Shown one piece after another: positions 54,002 to 62,466 of a stretch of DNA of 64,000 bases. Location of the stretch: NCBI RefSeq assembly GCF_902497995.1, contig NZ_CABVII010000002.1, forward strand, positions 62,001 to 126,000. The letters run 5' to 3'. Within the stretch, counting starts at the first letter, position 1, and each line of letters opens with the position of its first letter. Origin of the DNA: Pseudomonas fluorescens (GTDB taxonomy: Bacteria > Pseudomonadota > Gammaproteobacteria > Pseudomonadales > Pseudomonadaceae). Position numbers and translations under genes: made by a program. The notes beneath the pieces were generated by a model. That model saw nothing but the letters and a program-made list of their open reading frames with translations, was not told the DNA's origin and searched no databases.

Positions 54002-55294
54002 TTGAGCATTCAACCCAGCACTTATTCCCCCGACATCGCGGTGCCGATCGACAAGCGCGTCTTCGGCGGTCGCGATCTGTTTTCCCTGTGGTTCTCCCTC
54101 GGCATCGGCCTGATGGTGCTGCAGACCGGTGCTCTGCTCGCGCCAGGACTGGGCCTGTCCGGCTCGCTGCTGGCGATCTTCCTTGGCACCCTGGTGGGCG
54201 TGCTGTTGCTGGCCGCCGTCGGCGTGATCGGCAGTGACACCGGCCTGTCGTCGATGGCCGCGCTGAAACTCAGCCTCGGCAAACGTGGCGCGAGTCTGCC
54301 GGCGGTGCTGAACCTGCTGCAACTGATCGGTTGGGGCTCGTTCGAAATCATCGTGATGCGCGACGCCGCCAGCCTGCTGGGCGCGCGTGCCTTCAGTGAA
54401 GGTAGCCTGCTGTCCAGTCCGCTGCTGTGGACCTTGTTCTTCGGTGGACTGGCGACCTTGCTGGCCGTCAGCGGTCCGCTGACATTCGTGCGGCAGATCC
54501 TGCGCAAGTGGGGCATCTGGTTGCTGCTGGCCGCGTGCATCTGGCTGACCTGGAACCTGTTCGCCAAGGCCGATCTGGCGGCGCTGTGGGCGCAGGCCGG
54601 TGACGGGTCGCTGCCGTTTGCCGTGGGCTTCGACATCGCGATCGCCATGCCGCTGTCCTGGCTGCCGCTGATTGCCGACTATTCGCGTTTCGGCAAGCGA
54701 GCGAAAAATGTGTTCGGCGGTACGGCGATAGGCTTCTTCATCGGCAACTTCTGGCTGATGAGCCTGGGTGTGGCCTACACCCTGGCATTCGCGCCGAGCG
54801 GTGAAGTCAATGCCTTGCTGTTGGCACTGGCCGGTGCCGGCCTGGGGATTCCGCTGCTGCTGATTCTGCTGGACGAGTCGGAGAACGCCTTTGCCGATAT
54901 TCACTCGGCGGCCGTTTCCAGCGGGATTCTGTTGCGTTTGAAAGTCGAGCATCTGGCGCTGGCCATCGGCGTGATCTGCACCTTGATCGCCTGCCTGGCG
55001 CCATTGGCCCAGTACCAGAATTTCCTGCTGTTGATCGGCTCAGTGTTTGCGCCGCTGTTCGGCGTGGTGCTGGTGGATCACTTCATCTTGCGCAAACGTT
55101 CTGCCCAAGTGGTGGCAGCCGCATTGCGCTGGCCGGCGCTGCTCGCCTGGCTGGGCGGGGTGAGCACTTATCACTTGCTGGCCAATCTGTACCCGGATGT
55201 CGGCGCAACCCTGCCGGCGTTGGTGCTGGCTGGGCTGCTGCAGCTGGTACTGGGCCGGGCCTTCAGCTACGACCGGGAAACAGCTCGGGCTTGA
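54002..55294 (+). CDS. cytX: CytX: putative hydroxymethylpyrimidine transporter (NCS1)
   Basis: The 430-residue membrane protein belongs to the NCS1 nucleobase:cation symporters, with about twelve hydrophobic segments (FSLWFSLGIGLMVLQTGALL, PLSWLPLIADYSRFGKRAKN, FAPLFGVVLVDHFILRKR). It follows thiC, and CytX genes in many bacteria are linked to thiamine genes; uptake of the pyrimidine precursor HMP is therefore the likely role, though cytosine transport cannot be excluded. The start is TTG 54002. It has no riboswitch of its own and is cut off from thiC by a REP doublet. Its 3' end overlaps the convergent lipoprotein gene by 32 bases. Confidence 0.85.
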   Translation: MSIQPSTYSPDIAVPIDKRVFGGRDLFSLWFSLGIGLMVLQTGALLAPGLGLSGSLLAIFLGTLVGVLLLAAVGVIGSDTGLSSMAALKLSLGKRGASLPAVLNLLQLIGWGSFEIIVMRDAASLLGARAFSEGSLLSSPLLWTLFFGGLATLLAVSGPLTFVRQILRKWGIWLLLAACIWLTWNLFAKADLAALWAQAGDGSLPFAVGFDIAIAMPLSWLPLIADYSRFGKRAKNVFGGTAIGFFIGNFWLMSLGVAYTLAFAPSGEVNALLLALAGAGLGIPLLLILLDESENAFADIHSAAVSSGILLRLKVEHLALAIGVICTLIACLAPLAQYQNFLLLIGSVFAPLFGVVLVDHFILRKRSAQVVAAALRWPALLAWLGGVSTYHLLANLYPDVGATLPALVLAGLLQLVLGRAFSYDRETARA

Positions 55295-56009
55295 GAATGC
55301 CGTTCAGGCGGGGGTAAGGGATCTTCAATTCGACGTGACCCAGCGCGTAAGGCGCAATGGTGCTCACTTCGTACTTGAGGATCACCCCGCCGTACGTCAG
55401 TGCCACGTTCTGGGTTTTGACAAAGGGCCAACTCTTCACGAACTCCGGTTCCTGATCGAGCTTGGTGCTGATCAGCCAGCTGTTGTGCGCGACTTGCGCG
55501 GCTTTCCAGAACGCTTCTTCCTGCCCCGGCACCAACATATCCGACAAGGTCAGCACTTTATGTTGCTGGCGCGAATAGTTGATGAAGCTACGGCCTGGCG
55601 TGCCATGGGCGCCGCCGGTGTCCAGGTAGCTGGAAAACTCGACGATCACCAAGCCGTCATGCTGCTCACGTACCTTGGCTTGCAGATAGCTGCTGTGACG
55701 CGGGCCTGCACTGCTCAAAAATTGCTCGCGATACGCGGCCAGCGTCGGCGCCACCGGGGCGTCGGGCGAGGTGCGGGTCATTTGCAGCAAACGTTTTTCG
55801 ATGATGCCATCAAGTGCCGGTTCGGCCGGGAAGCGCAGGGTGTCGATGTTCACCAGCGGGCAGTCCTGGCTGGTGCAGCCCGGTTTCAGCTGTTCGGAGG
55901 CATCGCGGGTGGTTTCCAGCGGTGCCCGGTAGCTGGGCTGGAACAGACTCTGGCAGGCGCCCAGGGTCAAGGCGATTACAGCCACGGAGGCGATTTTAAA
56001 AAGCGTCAT
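55263..56009 (-). CDS. RsiV-like lipoprotein (DUF3298/DUF4163)
   Basis: The 248-residue protein has a lipoprotein signal (LFKIASVAVIALTLGACQS; lipobox LGAC, Cys19). The mature part contains SSYLDTGGAHGTPGRSFINY, LSDMLVPGQEEAFWKAAQ and the ending YALGHVELKIPYPRL, a pattern of the DUF3298 family, which includes the lysozyme-sensing domain of RsiV in Bacillus. There is no anti-sigma part, so a sensing role is not implied. It probably sits in the outer membrane. It corresponds to PA4972 in P. aeruginosa by position and overlaps cytX at the 3' end. Confidence 0.82.
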   Translation of the reverse strand: MTLFKIASVAVIALTLGACQSLFQPSYRAPLETTRDASEQLKPGCTSQDCPLVNIDTLRFPAEPALDGIIEKRLLQMTRTSPDAPVAPTLAAYREQFLSSAGPRHSSYLQAKVREQHDGLVIVEFSSYLDTGGAHGTPGRSFINYSRQQHKVLTLSDMLVPGQEEAFWKAAQVAHNSWLISTKLDQEPEFVKSWPFVKTQNVALTYGGVILKYEVSTIAPYALGHVELKIPYPRLNGILKPELFPGRS

Positions 56010-56215
56010 GGGCGTCCTTCATGAAACAGGGAAAGGCGAAAAGTTACCCGCTTCGACTCTCGGCGCAGGAATCAGTTCGCCACTAAGCTAATTAGAGTTG
56101 GTTTCGTCCTCACCGTCTATCCCGCTAGCTGGAAAGGGGCTGCATCAAAGGTCGCAGGCGCGTTAGGATGGCGCGAAGTCGAGGCTGGAGCCTCGGTGTA
56201 GAAACGAGGATTGTC

Positions 56216-56833
56216 ATGACTGATGTTGCCAACGCCATTCCGACCGCCGTTGAGATCGTTCGGCGCGAAAAGTGCTTCGAGGGCTTTTACAAGCTCGACC
56301 GCGTGCACTTGCGCCACGAATTGTTCGCTGGCGGCATGAGCCCCGAGATCAGTCGTGAAGTGTTTGTGCGCCATGATGCGGTGTGCGTGCTGCCTTACGA
56401 TCCGCTGCGCGACGAAGTGGTGTTGATCGAGCAGTTTCGCGTTGGCGCCATGGGCAAGATCGACAATCCGTGGCTGGTCGAACTGGTCGCTGGTCTGATC
56501 GATAAGGATGAAGAACCGGAAGAAGTTGCTCACCGCGAAGCGCAGGAGGAAGCTGGGCTTGTATTCGGGGCGCTTTGGCCGATGACCAAATATTTTCCAT
56601 CGCCGGGCGGCAGCAATGAATTCGTGCATTTGTACCTGGGGCGCTGCGACAGTACAGGGGTCGGCGGCCTGCATGGGCTGGAGGAAGAAGCAGAAGATAT
56701 CCGTGTCACGGTCTGGGCCTTCGAAGATGCCCTGCAGGCCGTACGCGATGGGCAAATTGCCAACGCGGCCAGCATCATTGCCTTGCAATGGTTAGCTTTG
56801 AACCGCGCTGAAGTGAGGGGGTTATGGTCGTAA
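56216..56833 (+). CDS. nudF: NudF: ADP-ribose pyrophosphatase
   Basis: The 205-residue Nudix hydrolase splits ADP-ribose into AMP and ribose 5-phosphate. The Nudix box begins at G93 with GLIDKDEEPEEV and ends AHREAQEEAGL. The segment FEGFYKLDRVHLRHELFAGG, which begins NudF proteins, and KYFPSPGGSNEFVHLYLG fit. GAGG before ATG 56216 supports this start over an in-frame ATG 48 bases upstream. It overlaps the DUF1249 gene by ten bases, so the two are co-expressed. Confidence 0.94.
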   Translation: MTDVANAIPTAVEIVRREKCFEGFYKLDRVHLRHELFAGGMSPEISREVFVRHDAVCVLPYDPLRDEVVLIEQFRVGAMGKIDNPWLVELVAGLIDKDEEPEEVAHREAQEEAGLVFGALWPMTKYFPSPGGSNEFVHLYLGRCDSTGVGGLHGLEEEAEDIRVTVWAFEDALQAVRDGQIANAASIIALQWLALNRAEVRGLWS

Positions 56834-57276
56834 ACAAGCTGCGCGATCGCTATCGGGTCGACCTCGTGGGGCTGCAAGCGTCCTGCGAGGCCAACTACGC
56901 GCGCCTCATGCGACTGTTGCCGGACATGCGCAACGAGCCCGCGGCGCGGCGCATTGCCGTGACCCATGGCGACCAGATGCTCGGCGTACTGGCCCTGGAG
57001 GTGCTGCAGGTCTGTCCGTACACCACGACCCTGCAAGTGCGCCAGGAACACAGCCTGCCATGGCTGCCGGTGCCACAACTGGAAGTTCAGGTCTATCACG
57101 ACGCGTGCATGGCCGAAGTGGTCAGCGCCGAACATGCACGACGCTTTCGCGGCATCTATCCTTACCCGAACGCCGCGATGCACCAGCCTGACGAAAAGGC
57201 CCAGCTGAATATGTTTCTGGGCGAGTGGTTGAGCCATTGTCTGGCGTTGGGGCATGAGTACGAAGTCGTGCGCTAA
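56824..57276 (+). CDS. DUF1249 family protein (YqiB-like)
   Basis: The 150-residue cytoplasmic protein matches the YqiB/DUF1249 group: VDLVGLQASCEANYARLMRL, LQVRQEHSLPWLPVPQLEVQ and YHDACMAEVVSAEHARRFRG. Function unknown, but the family is repeatedly found between nudF and cpdA, as here and in E. coli. The start overlaps the nudF stop. No motif suggests a catalytic role. Confidence 0.9.
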   Translation: MVVNKLRDRYRVDLVGLQASCEANYARLMRLLPDMRNEPAARRIAVTHGDQMLGVLALEVLQVCPYTTTLQVRQEHSLPWLPVPQLEVQVYHDACMAEVVSAEHARRFRGIYPYPNAAMHQPDEKAQLNMFLGEWLSHCLALGHEYEVVR

Positions 57277-57375
57277 GGGTGAACGGCATCCGGTTCACGG
57301 ATTTCCTCTTTTGATCGTCCCCCAGCATAATTGCGGCACTCATCCAATCCCGTGATTCAACCCTGGGAGAACGCC

Positions 57376-58191
57376 TTGCCAAGCGTATCCACATTGACCA
57401 CCGCCGATCCGGCGTTGCTGGTGCAACTCTCCGACAGTCATCTGTTTGCCGGGGCGGATGGCACGTTGCTGGGCATGAACACGCGTGACAGCCTGCAGCA
57501 GGTCATCGAACTGGCCAGGCTGCAACAGCCGCGCATCGACCTGATCATTGCCAGTGGCGACATTTCCCAGGACGGTACGCTGGAATCCTATCAGCAGTTC
57601 CGCGACCTGACCCGCCAGCTCGATGCACCGGCGCGCTGGATTCCCGGCAATCACGACGAGCCACGGATCATGGCCGAGGCTGCCGTGCAGAGTGCATTGC
57701 TGGAGCCCGTGGTGGATGTCGGTAACTGGCGGGTCACGTTGCTGGATTCGGCGGTGCCGGGCTCGGTGCCGGGGTATCTGGAGGTTGAACAGTTGCAGTT
57801 GCTCGCTCGCTCGCTGAGCGAGGCGCCGGAGCGGCATCATCTGGTGTGCTTCCACCATCATCCGGTGCCGATTGGCTGTGCGTGGATGGAGCCCATTGGA
57901 TTGCGCAATCCAGAGGCGCTGTTTTCGGTACTGGATCGATTCCCGCAGGTGCGTGCTGTTTTGTGGGGGCATGTGCATCAAGAGATCGACCGGGAGCGTA
58001 ATGGCGTGCGGTTGATTGCCTCGCCGTCGACCTGCATTCAGTTCGAACCGGGGAGTGATGATTTCAAGGTCAGTGACCAGGCGCCGGGGTATCGGTGGTT
58101 GCGTCTTCTGCCGGGTGGCGAGCTCGAAACCGGCGTAGAGCGCGTGACAGGCTTCGATTTCCAGGTCGATTACGGCTCTGGCGGCTACTGA
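57376..58191 (+). CDS. cpdA: CpdA: 3',5'-cyclic AMP phosphodiesterase
   Basis: The 271-residue calcineurin-like enzyme hydrolyses cAMP and so tunes Vfr/CRP signalling. Metal motifs are in order: LVQLSDSHLF, ASGDISQDG, PGNHDEPR, CFHHHPVPIG and WGHVHQE. I chose TTG 57376, six bases after GGGAGA, giving MPSVSTLTT; an in-frame ATG at 57331 would add 15 residues that homologues lack. It is the third gene of the nudF-DUF1249-cpdA group, with about 100 bases before it. Confidence 0.93.
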   Translation: MPSVSTLTTADPALLVQLSDSHLFAGADGTLLGMNTRDSLQQVIELARLQQPRIDLIIASGDISQDGTLESYQQFRDLTRQLDAPARWIPGNHDEPRIMAEAAVQSALLEPVVDVGNWRVTLLDSAVPGSVPGYLEVEQLQLLARSLSEAPERHHLVCFHHHPVPIGCAWMEPIGLRNPEALFSVLDRFPQVRAVLWGHVHQEIDRERNGVRLIASPSTCIQFEPGSDDFKVSDQAPGYRWLRLLPGGELETGVERVTGFDFQVDYGSGGY

Positions 58192-58223
58192 CTTTTTTGT
58201 CACTCGGTAAGACCGAGTCGCGG

Positions 58224-58300
58224 CCATCGCGGGCAAGCCCGCTCCCACAGGGTTCTGTGGCGTTCACAAATCCCTGTGGGAGCGGGCTTGCCCGCGATGG
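58224..58300. repeat. REP doublet
   Basis: Inverted pair ('catcgcgggcaagcccgctc' variant, 58224-58250 and 58274-58300) between cpdA and yqiA. Confidence 0.9.
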
Positions 58301-58394
58301 CGTCCGCTAAGGCGACACGAATTCCATGGCTATCCCCGATTCCCCCCGACACCCTGTAAACTGCGCCTCTTTACCCGACGCACAGGGAGCTCAA

Positions 58395-59003
58395 ATGTCC
58401 GGTTCGATCCTTTATATCCACGGTTTCAACAGCGCGCCGGCGTCGAACAAGGCCACTTGGTTGATCCAGGTAATGGACCGGCTGGGTTTGAGCGATCAGT
58501 TGCGCGTTCCATACTTGCATCACCATCCTCGTGAAGCCATCGGTCAGCTGGAACAGGCGATCGAGGAGCTCGGGCGGCCATTGCTGGTCGGCAGCTCACT
58601 CGGCGGCTACTATGCGACTCACCTGGCCGAGCGCCATGGTCTCAAGGCTCTGTTGATCAACCCTGCCGTCAGCCCGCATCGGATGTTCGACGGGTATCTG
58701 GGGGCGCAGAAAAACCTGTATACCGATGAGGCGTGGGAATTGACCCACGACCACGTGGCGGCCCTGGCCGAGCTGGAGGTGCCAGCGCCCCAAGACCCGC
58801 AGCGGTTTCAGGTGTGGTTGCAAACCGGCGACGAAACCCTGGACTACCGACTCGCCCAACAGTATTACCGGGCCTGTGCCTTGCGCATCCAGGCTGGCGG
58901 CGACCATGGTTTCCAGGGTTTTGCCGAGCAACTTCCGGCAATGCTGAGTTTTGCCGGCATCGGCGCAGATTTGTATCAGGCGATTGATTTCACTGCACTG
59001 TGA
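58395..59003 (+). CDS. yqiA: YqiA-like esterase (alpha/beta hydrolase)
   Basis: The 202-residue protein is a small alpha/beta hydrolase of the YqiA/YcfP type. SILYIHGFNSAPASNKATW gives the oxyanion HGF motif, LLVGSSLGGYYATHLAERHG the nucleophile elbow (GSSLGG), and GGDHGFQGF the catalytic His. GGAG lies 7 bases before ATG 58395. It sits between cpdA and parE, as in E. coli. The natural ester substrate is not known. Confidence 0.9.
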   Translation: MSGSILYIHGFNSAPASNKATWLIQVMDRLGLSDQLRVPYLHHHPREAIGQLEQAIEELGRPLLVGSSLGGYYATHLAERHGLKALLINPAVSPHRMFDGYLGAQKNLYTDEAWELTHDHVAALAELEVPAPQDPQRFQVWLQTGDETLDYRLAQQYYRACALRIQAGGDHGFQGFAEQLPAMLSFAGIGADLYQAIDFTAL

Positions 59004-59044
59004 ACCGTCGCCCCTTTTCACAGAACATTTGACGACGAGACCCC

Positions 59045-60949
59045 ATGGCCACTCCCAGCGCTAGCTCTTATAACGCAGACGCCATCGAAGTCCTCTCGGG
59101 CCTCGACCCGGTGCGCAAACGCCCCGGCATGTACACCGACACCAGTCGGCCGAACCACCTCGCCCAGGAAGTCATCGACAACAGCGTCGACGAAGCCTTG
59201 GCCGGGCATGCGACCTCGGTGCAGGTCATCCTGCACGCCGATCACTCTTTGGAAGTCAGCGATGACGGCCGTGGCATGCCGGTGGACATTCACGCTGAAG
59301 AAGGCGTGTCGGGCGTCGAGCTGATCCTCACCAAGCTCCATGCCGGCGGCAAGTTTTCCAACAAGAACTACCAGTTCTCCGGCGGATTGCACGGTGTGGG
59401 TATTTCGGTGGTCAACGCCTTGTCGAACGCAGTCCGGGTGCGTGTAAAGCGTGACGGCAACGAATACCAGATGACTTTCGCCGATGGTTACAAGAAAACC
59501 GAACTGGAAGTGATCGGCACCGTCGGCAAACGCAACACCGGCACCAGCGTGTTCTTCGCGCCGGACCCTAAGTATTTCGATTCGCCGAAATTCTCCATCA
59601 GCCGCCTCAAGCATGTGCTCAAGGCCAAGGCGGTTCTGTGCCCGGGGCTGCTGGTCAGTTTTGAAGACAAGGCCTCCGGCGAGAAAGTCGAATGGCATTA
59701 CGAGGACGGCCTGCGTTCCTACCTGGTGGACGCGGTCAGCGAATTCGAGCGCCTGCCCGACGAGCCGTTTTGCGGCAGCCTGGCCGGTAACAAAGAAGCG
59801 GTCGACTGGGCGTTGCTGTGGTTGCCGGAAGGCGGCGACAGCGTCCAGGAAAGCTATGTCAACCTGATCCCGACGGCCCAGGGCGGGACTCATGTCAATG
59901 GTCTTCGCCAAGGCTTGCTCGATGCCATGCGCGAGTTCTGCGAGTTCCGCAGCCTGCTGCCGCGCGGCGTGAAGCTGGCGCCGGAAGACGTCTGGGAGCG
60001 CATCGCCTTCGTCCTGTCGATGAAAATGCAGGAGCCACAATTCTCCGGCCAGACCAAAGAGCGATTGTCATCCCGTGAAGCGGCGGCATTCGTTTCCGGC
60101 GTGGTCAAGGACGCCTTCAGCCTGTGGCTCAACGCCCACCCGGAAACCGGCATGCTGCTGGCGGAACTGGCGATCAACAACGCCGGCCGTCGTCTCAAGG
60201 CCAGCAAGAAAGTCGAACGCAAGCGCATCACGGCGGGGCCGGCACTGCCGGGCAAACTCGCCGACTGCGCCGGGCAGGACCCGATGCGTTCCGAGCTGTT
60301 TCTGGTGGAAGGTGATTCCGCCGGTGGTTCCGCCAAGCAAGCTCGGGACAAGGAGTTCCAGGCGATCCTGCCGTTGCGCGGCAAGATCCTGAACACCTGG
60401 GAAGTCGACGGCAGCGAAGTGCTGGCCAGCCAGGAAGTGCACAACATTGCCGTGGCCATCGGTGTCGATCCGGGCTCGGCGGACATCGCCCAGCTGCGCT
60501 ACGGGAAAATCTGCATCCTCGCCGACGCCGACTCCGACGGCCTGCACATCGCCACCTTGCTCTGCGCGTTGTTCGTCCAGCATTTCCGCCCGTTGGTGGA
60601 TGCCGGTCACGTCTACGTCGCGATGCCGCCCCTGTACCGTATCGACCTGGGCAAAGAGATCTACTACGCCCTGGACGAAGCCGAGCGCGATGGCATCCTC
60701 GATCGCCTGGTGGCCGAAAAGAAACGCGGCAAGCCCCAGGTCACCCGATTCAAGGGTCTGGGTGAAATGAACCCGCCGCAGCTGCGTGAAACCACCATGG
60801 ATCCGAACACCCGGCGCCTGGTGCAGCTGACGCTGGACGATTTCGAAGCGACCTCGGAAATGATGGACATGTTGCTGGCGAAGAAACGTGCCGGCGACCG
60901 CAAATCCTGGCTGGAATCCAAAGGCAACCTGGCCGAGGTCCTGGGCTGA
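59045..60949 (+). CDS. parE: ParE: DNA topoisomerase IV subunit B
   Basis: The 634-residue ATPase subunit drives decatenation of daughter chromosomes with ParC. It has the GHKL ATP site: EVIDNSVDEALAGHA, SDDGRGMPVDIHAEEG and GGLHGVGISVVNALS. The transducer and TOPRIM domain follow: LVEGDSAGGSAKQARDKEFQ and LADADSDGLHIATLLC. The length is as in other ParE. It overlaps the next gene by one base (TGATG). Confidence 0.97.
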   Translation: MATPSASSYNADAIEVLSGLDPVRKRPGMYTDTSRPNHLAQEVIDNSVDEALAGHATSVQVILHADHSLEVSDDGRGMPVDIHAEEGVSGVELILTKLHAGGKFSNKNYQFSGGLHGVGISVVNALSNAVRVRVKRDGNEYQMTFADGYKKTELEVIGTVGKRNTGTSVFFAPDPKYFDSPKFSISRLKHVLKAKAVLCPGLLVSFEDKASGEKVEWHYEDGLRSYLVDAVSEFERLPDEPFCGSLAGNKEAVDWALLWLPEGGDSVQESYVNLIPTAQGGTHVNGLRQGLLDAMREFCEFRSLLPRGVKLAPEDVWERIAFVLSMKMQEPQFSGQTKERLSSREAAAFVSGVVKDAFSLWLNAHPETGMLLAELAINNAGRRLKASKKVERKRITAGPALPGKLADCAGQDPMRSELFLVEGDSAGGSAKQARDKEFQAILPLRGKILNTWEVDGSEVLASQEVHNIAVAIGVDPGSADIAQLRYGKICILADADSDGLHIATLLCALFVQHFRPLVDAGHVYVAMPPLYRIDLGKEIYYALDEAERDGILDRLVAEKKRGKPQVTRFKGLGEMNPPQLRETTMDPNTRRLVQLTLDDFEATSEMMDMLLAKKRAGDRKSWLESKGNLAEVLG

Positions 60950-61938
60950 TGCGCCGAGGCTTTGCCTTGGTGTGTGCGTTGCTGCTGACCTCGATGACGG
61001 TGGCTGCGCCGTCGGCGCCAGAGTTGCGCCTGTTGTCCGCACATGCCGTCGATGGCATGCGCGGCGGCAACCTGTCCGGGCTGGCCCGGTGCGGCAAGGA
61101 TTTGTGGACCGTATCCGACCGGGATGACGACCGGATTTACCGACTCGATACCCAAAGCCCTGTCTGGCAAGCCGAAGCCATACACATCGATGTACCCGCG
61201 GTACCTGATAGCGGATTGCCCTGGGGCCTGCGTTCGCGGACCTGGGCGGCCTCGTTTGCCCGTGGCGGAGATCTGGATTTCGAAGGCATTACCTGCGACA
61301 ACGCCGGTAATCGCTACATTGTCAGCGAGTCTCATGCGGCGGTGCTGCAAGTGCCGCCAACGGGACCCGCCTCCTGGCTGAAGATCTCGCCACTCCTGGT
61401 TCGCGAAGCACGGGCCAGTGGCATGTTGCTGCAATTCAATGCGTTGTTCGAAGGCTTGGCAATCAATCCCGAAGGTGACCAATTGTGGCTGGCCGCCGAG
61501 CGTGAAAGCCGCGGATTGCTGTTGATCAAGCGCCAGCAAACCGTCTGGGACTGCGATGGCGGCTGTGTGCTGCTGAGCGAGGCCGGAAAGGAAATGCAGC
61601 CCCCCCAATTCCCCGGCGCCAGGGCGATGCCGCGGGACTTTGCCGATCTGTCATTGTTCGACGGCAAGCTGTTCACCCTTGAGCGCAATGTCTTCCAGAT
61701 CTGCCGTCGCGACGCGCAGACGGCCAAGGTCGAGCGCTGCTGGTCGTATGCCGCCGAGGCGTTGCAGGAAAACCGGCGTTATCCACAAGCCTATGGCCTG
61801 GAAGAAGCATTGATCGTGGACGCCGACGGTGCCTGGATTGGCATCGACAACAACAACGGTATGCGCGCCGATGGCGAGGTCCGTCCGATCGTCATGCGCT
61901 TTGCCGCGCCTGAGGGCGGCTGGAGTGCCAAGTCATGA
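60949..61938 (+). CDS. Secreted phytase-like / esterase-like protein
   Basis: The 329-residue protein begins with a Sec signal (MRRGFALVCALLLTSMTVAA, cut near APS). A beta-propeller-like sequence follows with DLWTVSDRDDDRIYRLDTQS, GGDLDFEGITCDNAGNRYIV and ALFEGLAINPEGDQLWLAAE, resembling the esterase-like/phytase-like domain. The four Cys in WDCDGGC and ICRRDAQTAKVERCW could form disulfides. Periplasmic location is likely; the substrate is unknown. It is wedged between parE and parC, overlapping both neighbours, an order also seen in P. aeruginosa (PA4966). Confidence 0.8.
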   Translation: MRRGFALVCALLLTSMTVAAPSAPELRLLSAHAVDGMRGGNLSGLARCGKDLWTVSDRDDDRIYRLDTQSPVWQAEAIHIDVPAVPDSGLPWGLRSRTWAASFARGGDLDFEGITCDNAGNRYIVSESHAAVLQVPPTGPASWLKISPLLVREARASGMLLQFNALFEGLAINPEGDQLWLAAERESRGLLLIKRQQTVWDCDGGCVLLSEAGKEMQPPQFPGARAMPRDFADLSLFDGKLFTLERNVFQICRRDAQTAKVERCWSYAAEALQENRRYPQAYGLEEALIVDADGAWIGIDNNNGMRADGEVRPIVMRFAAPEGGWSAKS

Positions 61939-62459
61939 GTCAGCAGCCGCCGGGCAAGCGCATCGGCCGGGTGTTGATGGTGCTGGCCTGGTGCGCCGCG
62001 CTGTTTCTGGCCACGCGGTTTTTCGGGCAGTGGGAGCAGCGGCAGCAGAATCCAAACGCCGTTGTCAGCTCGGAGCAGGGCGCAGGTTTTATCGAAGTAA
62101 AACTGCTCGGTAACAGTCAGGGACATTTTGTTGCCAGCGGCCAGATCAACGGTCAGCCGGTGGATTTCATGCTCGATACCGGGGCAACCGATGTGGCCAT
62201 CCCCGGCGGTATGGCCGAACGGCTGAAGCTGGAGAAGGGCTTCGCAGTGACCTTGAGCACGGCCAGCGGCCGTGCCGAGGGCTATCGAACCCGTATCGAG
62301 CGCCTGCAACTGGGCGACATTGTGCTGCGCGATGTGCGCGCCCTCGTCGTGCCAGGCCTGGAAGGCAATCAAGTGCTGCTCGGGATGAGCGCGCTGAACA
62401 AACTTGAATTTACCCAGCGCGGTGGCACCATGCTGCTGCGCCAGACAACGAACCGATGA
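61935..62459 (+). CDS. Retropepsin-like aspartic protease (TIGR02281 type)
   Basis: The 174-residue protein has an N-terminal membrane anchor ([19 protein letters not shown]) and one aspartic-protease domain with the catalytic motif [12 protein letters not shown] (Asp81), followed by [12 protein letters not shown]. Clan AA proteases of this size act as homodimers, like retropepsin. The active part probably faces the periplasm. It overlaps the phytase-like gene by four bases (ATGA) and ends seven bases before parC. Confidence 0.85.
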   Translation: MSQQPPGKRIGRVLMVLAWCAALFLATRFFGQWEQRQQNPNAVVSSEQGAGFIEVKLLGNSQGHFVASGQINGQPVDFMLDTGATDVAIPGGMAERLKLEKGFAVTLSTASGRAEGYRTRIERLQLGDIVLRDVRALVVPGLEGNQVLLGMSALNKLEFTQRGGTMLLRQTTNR

Positions 62460-62466
62460 GGCCCGC

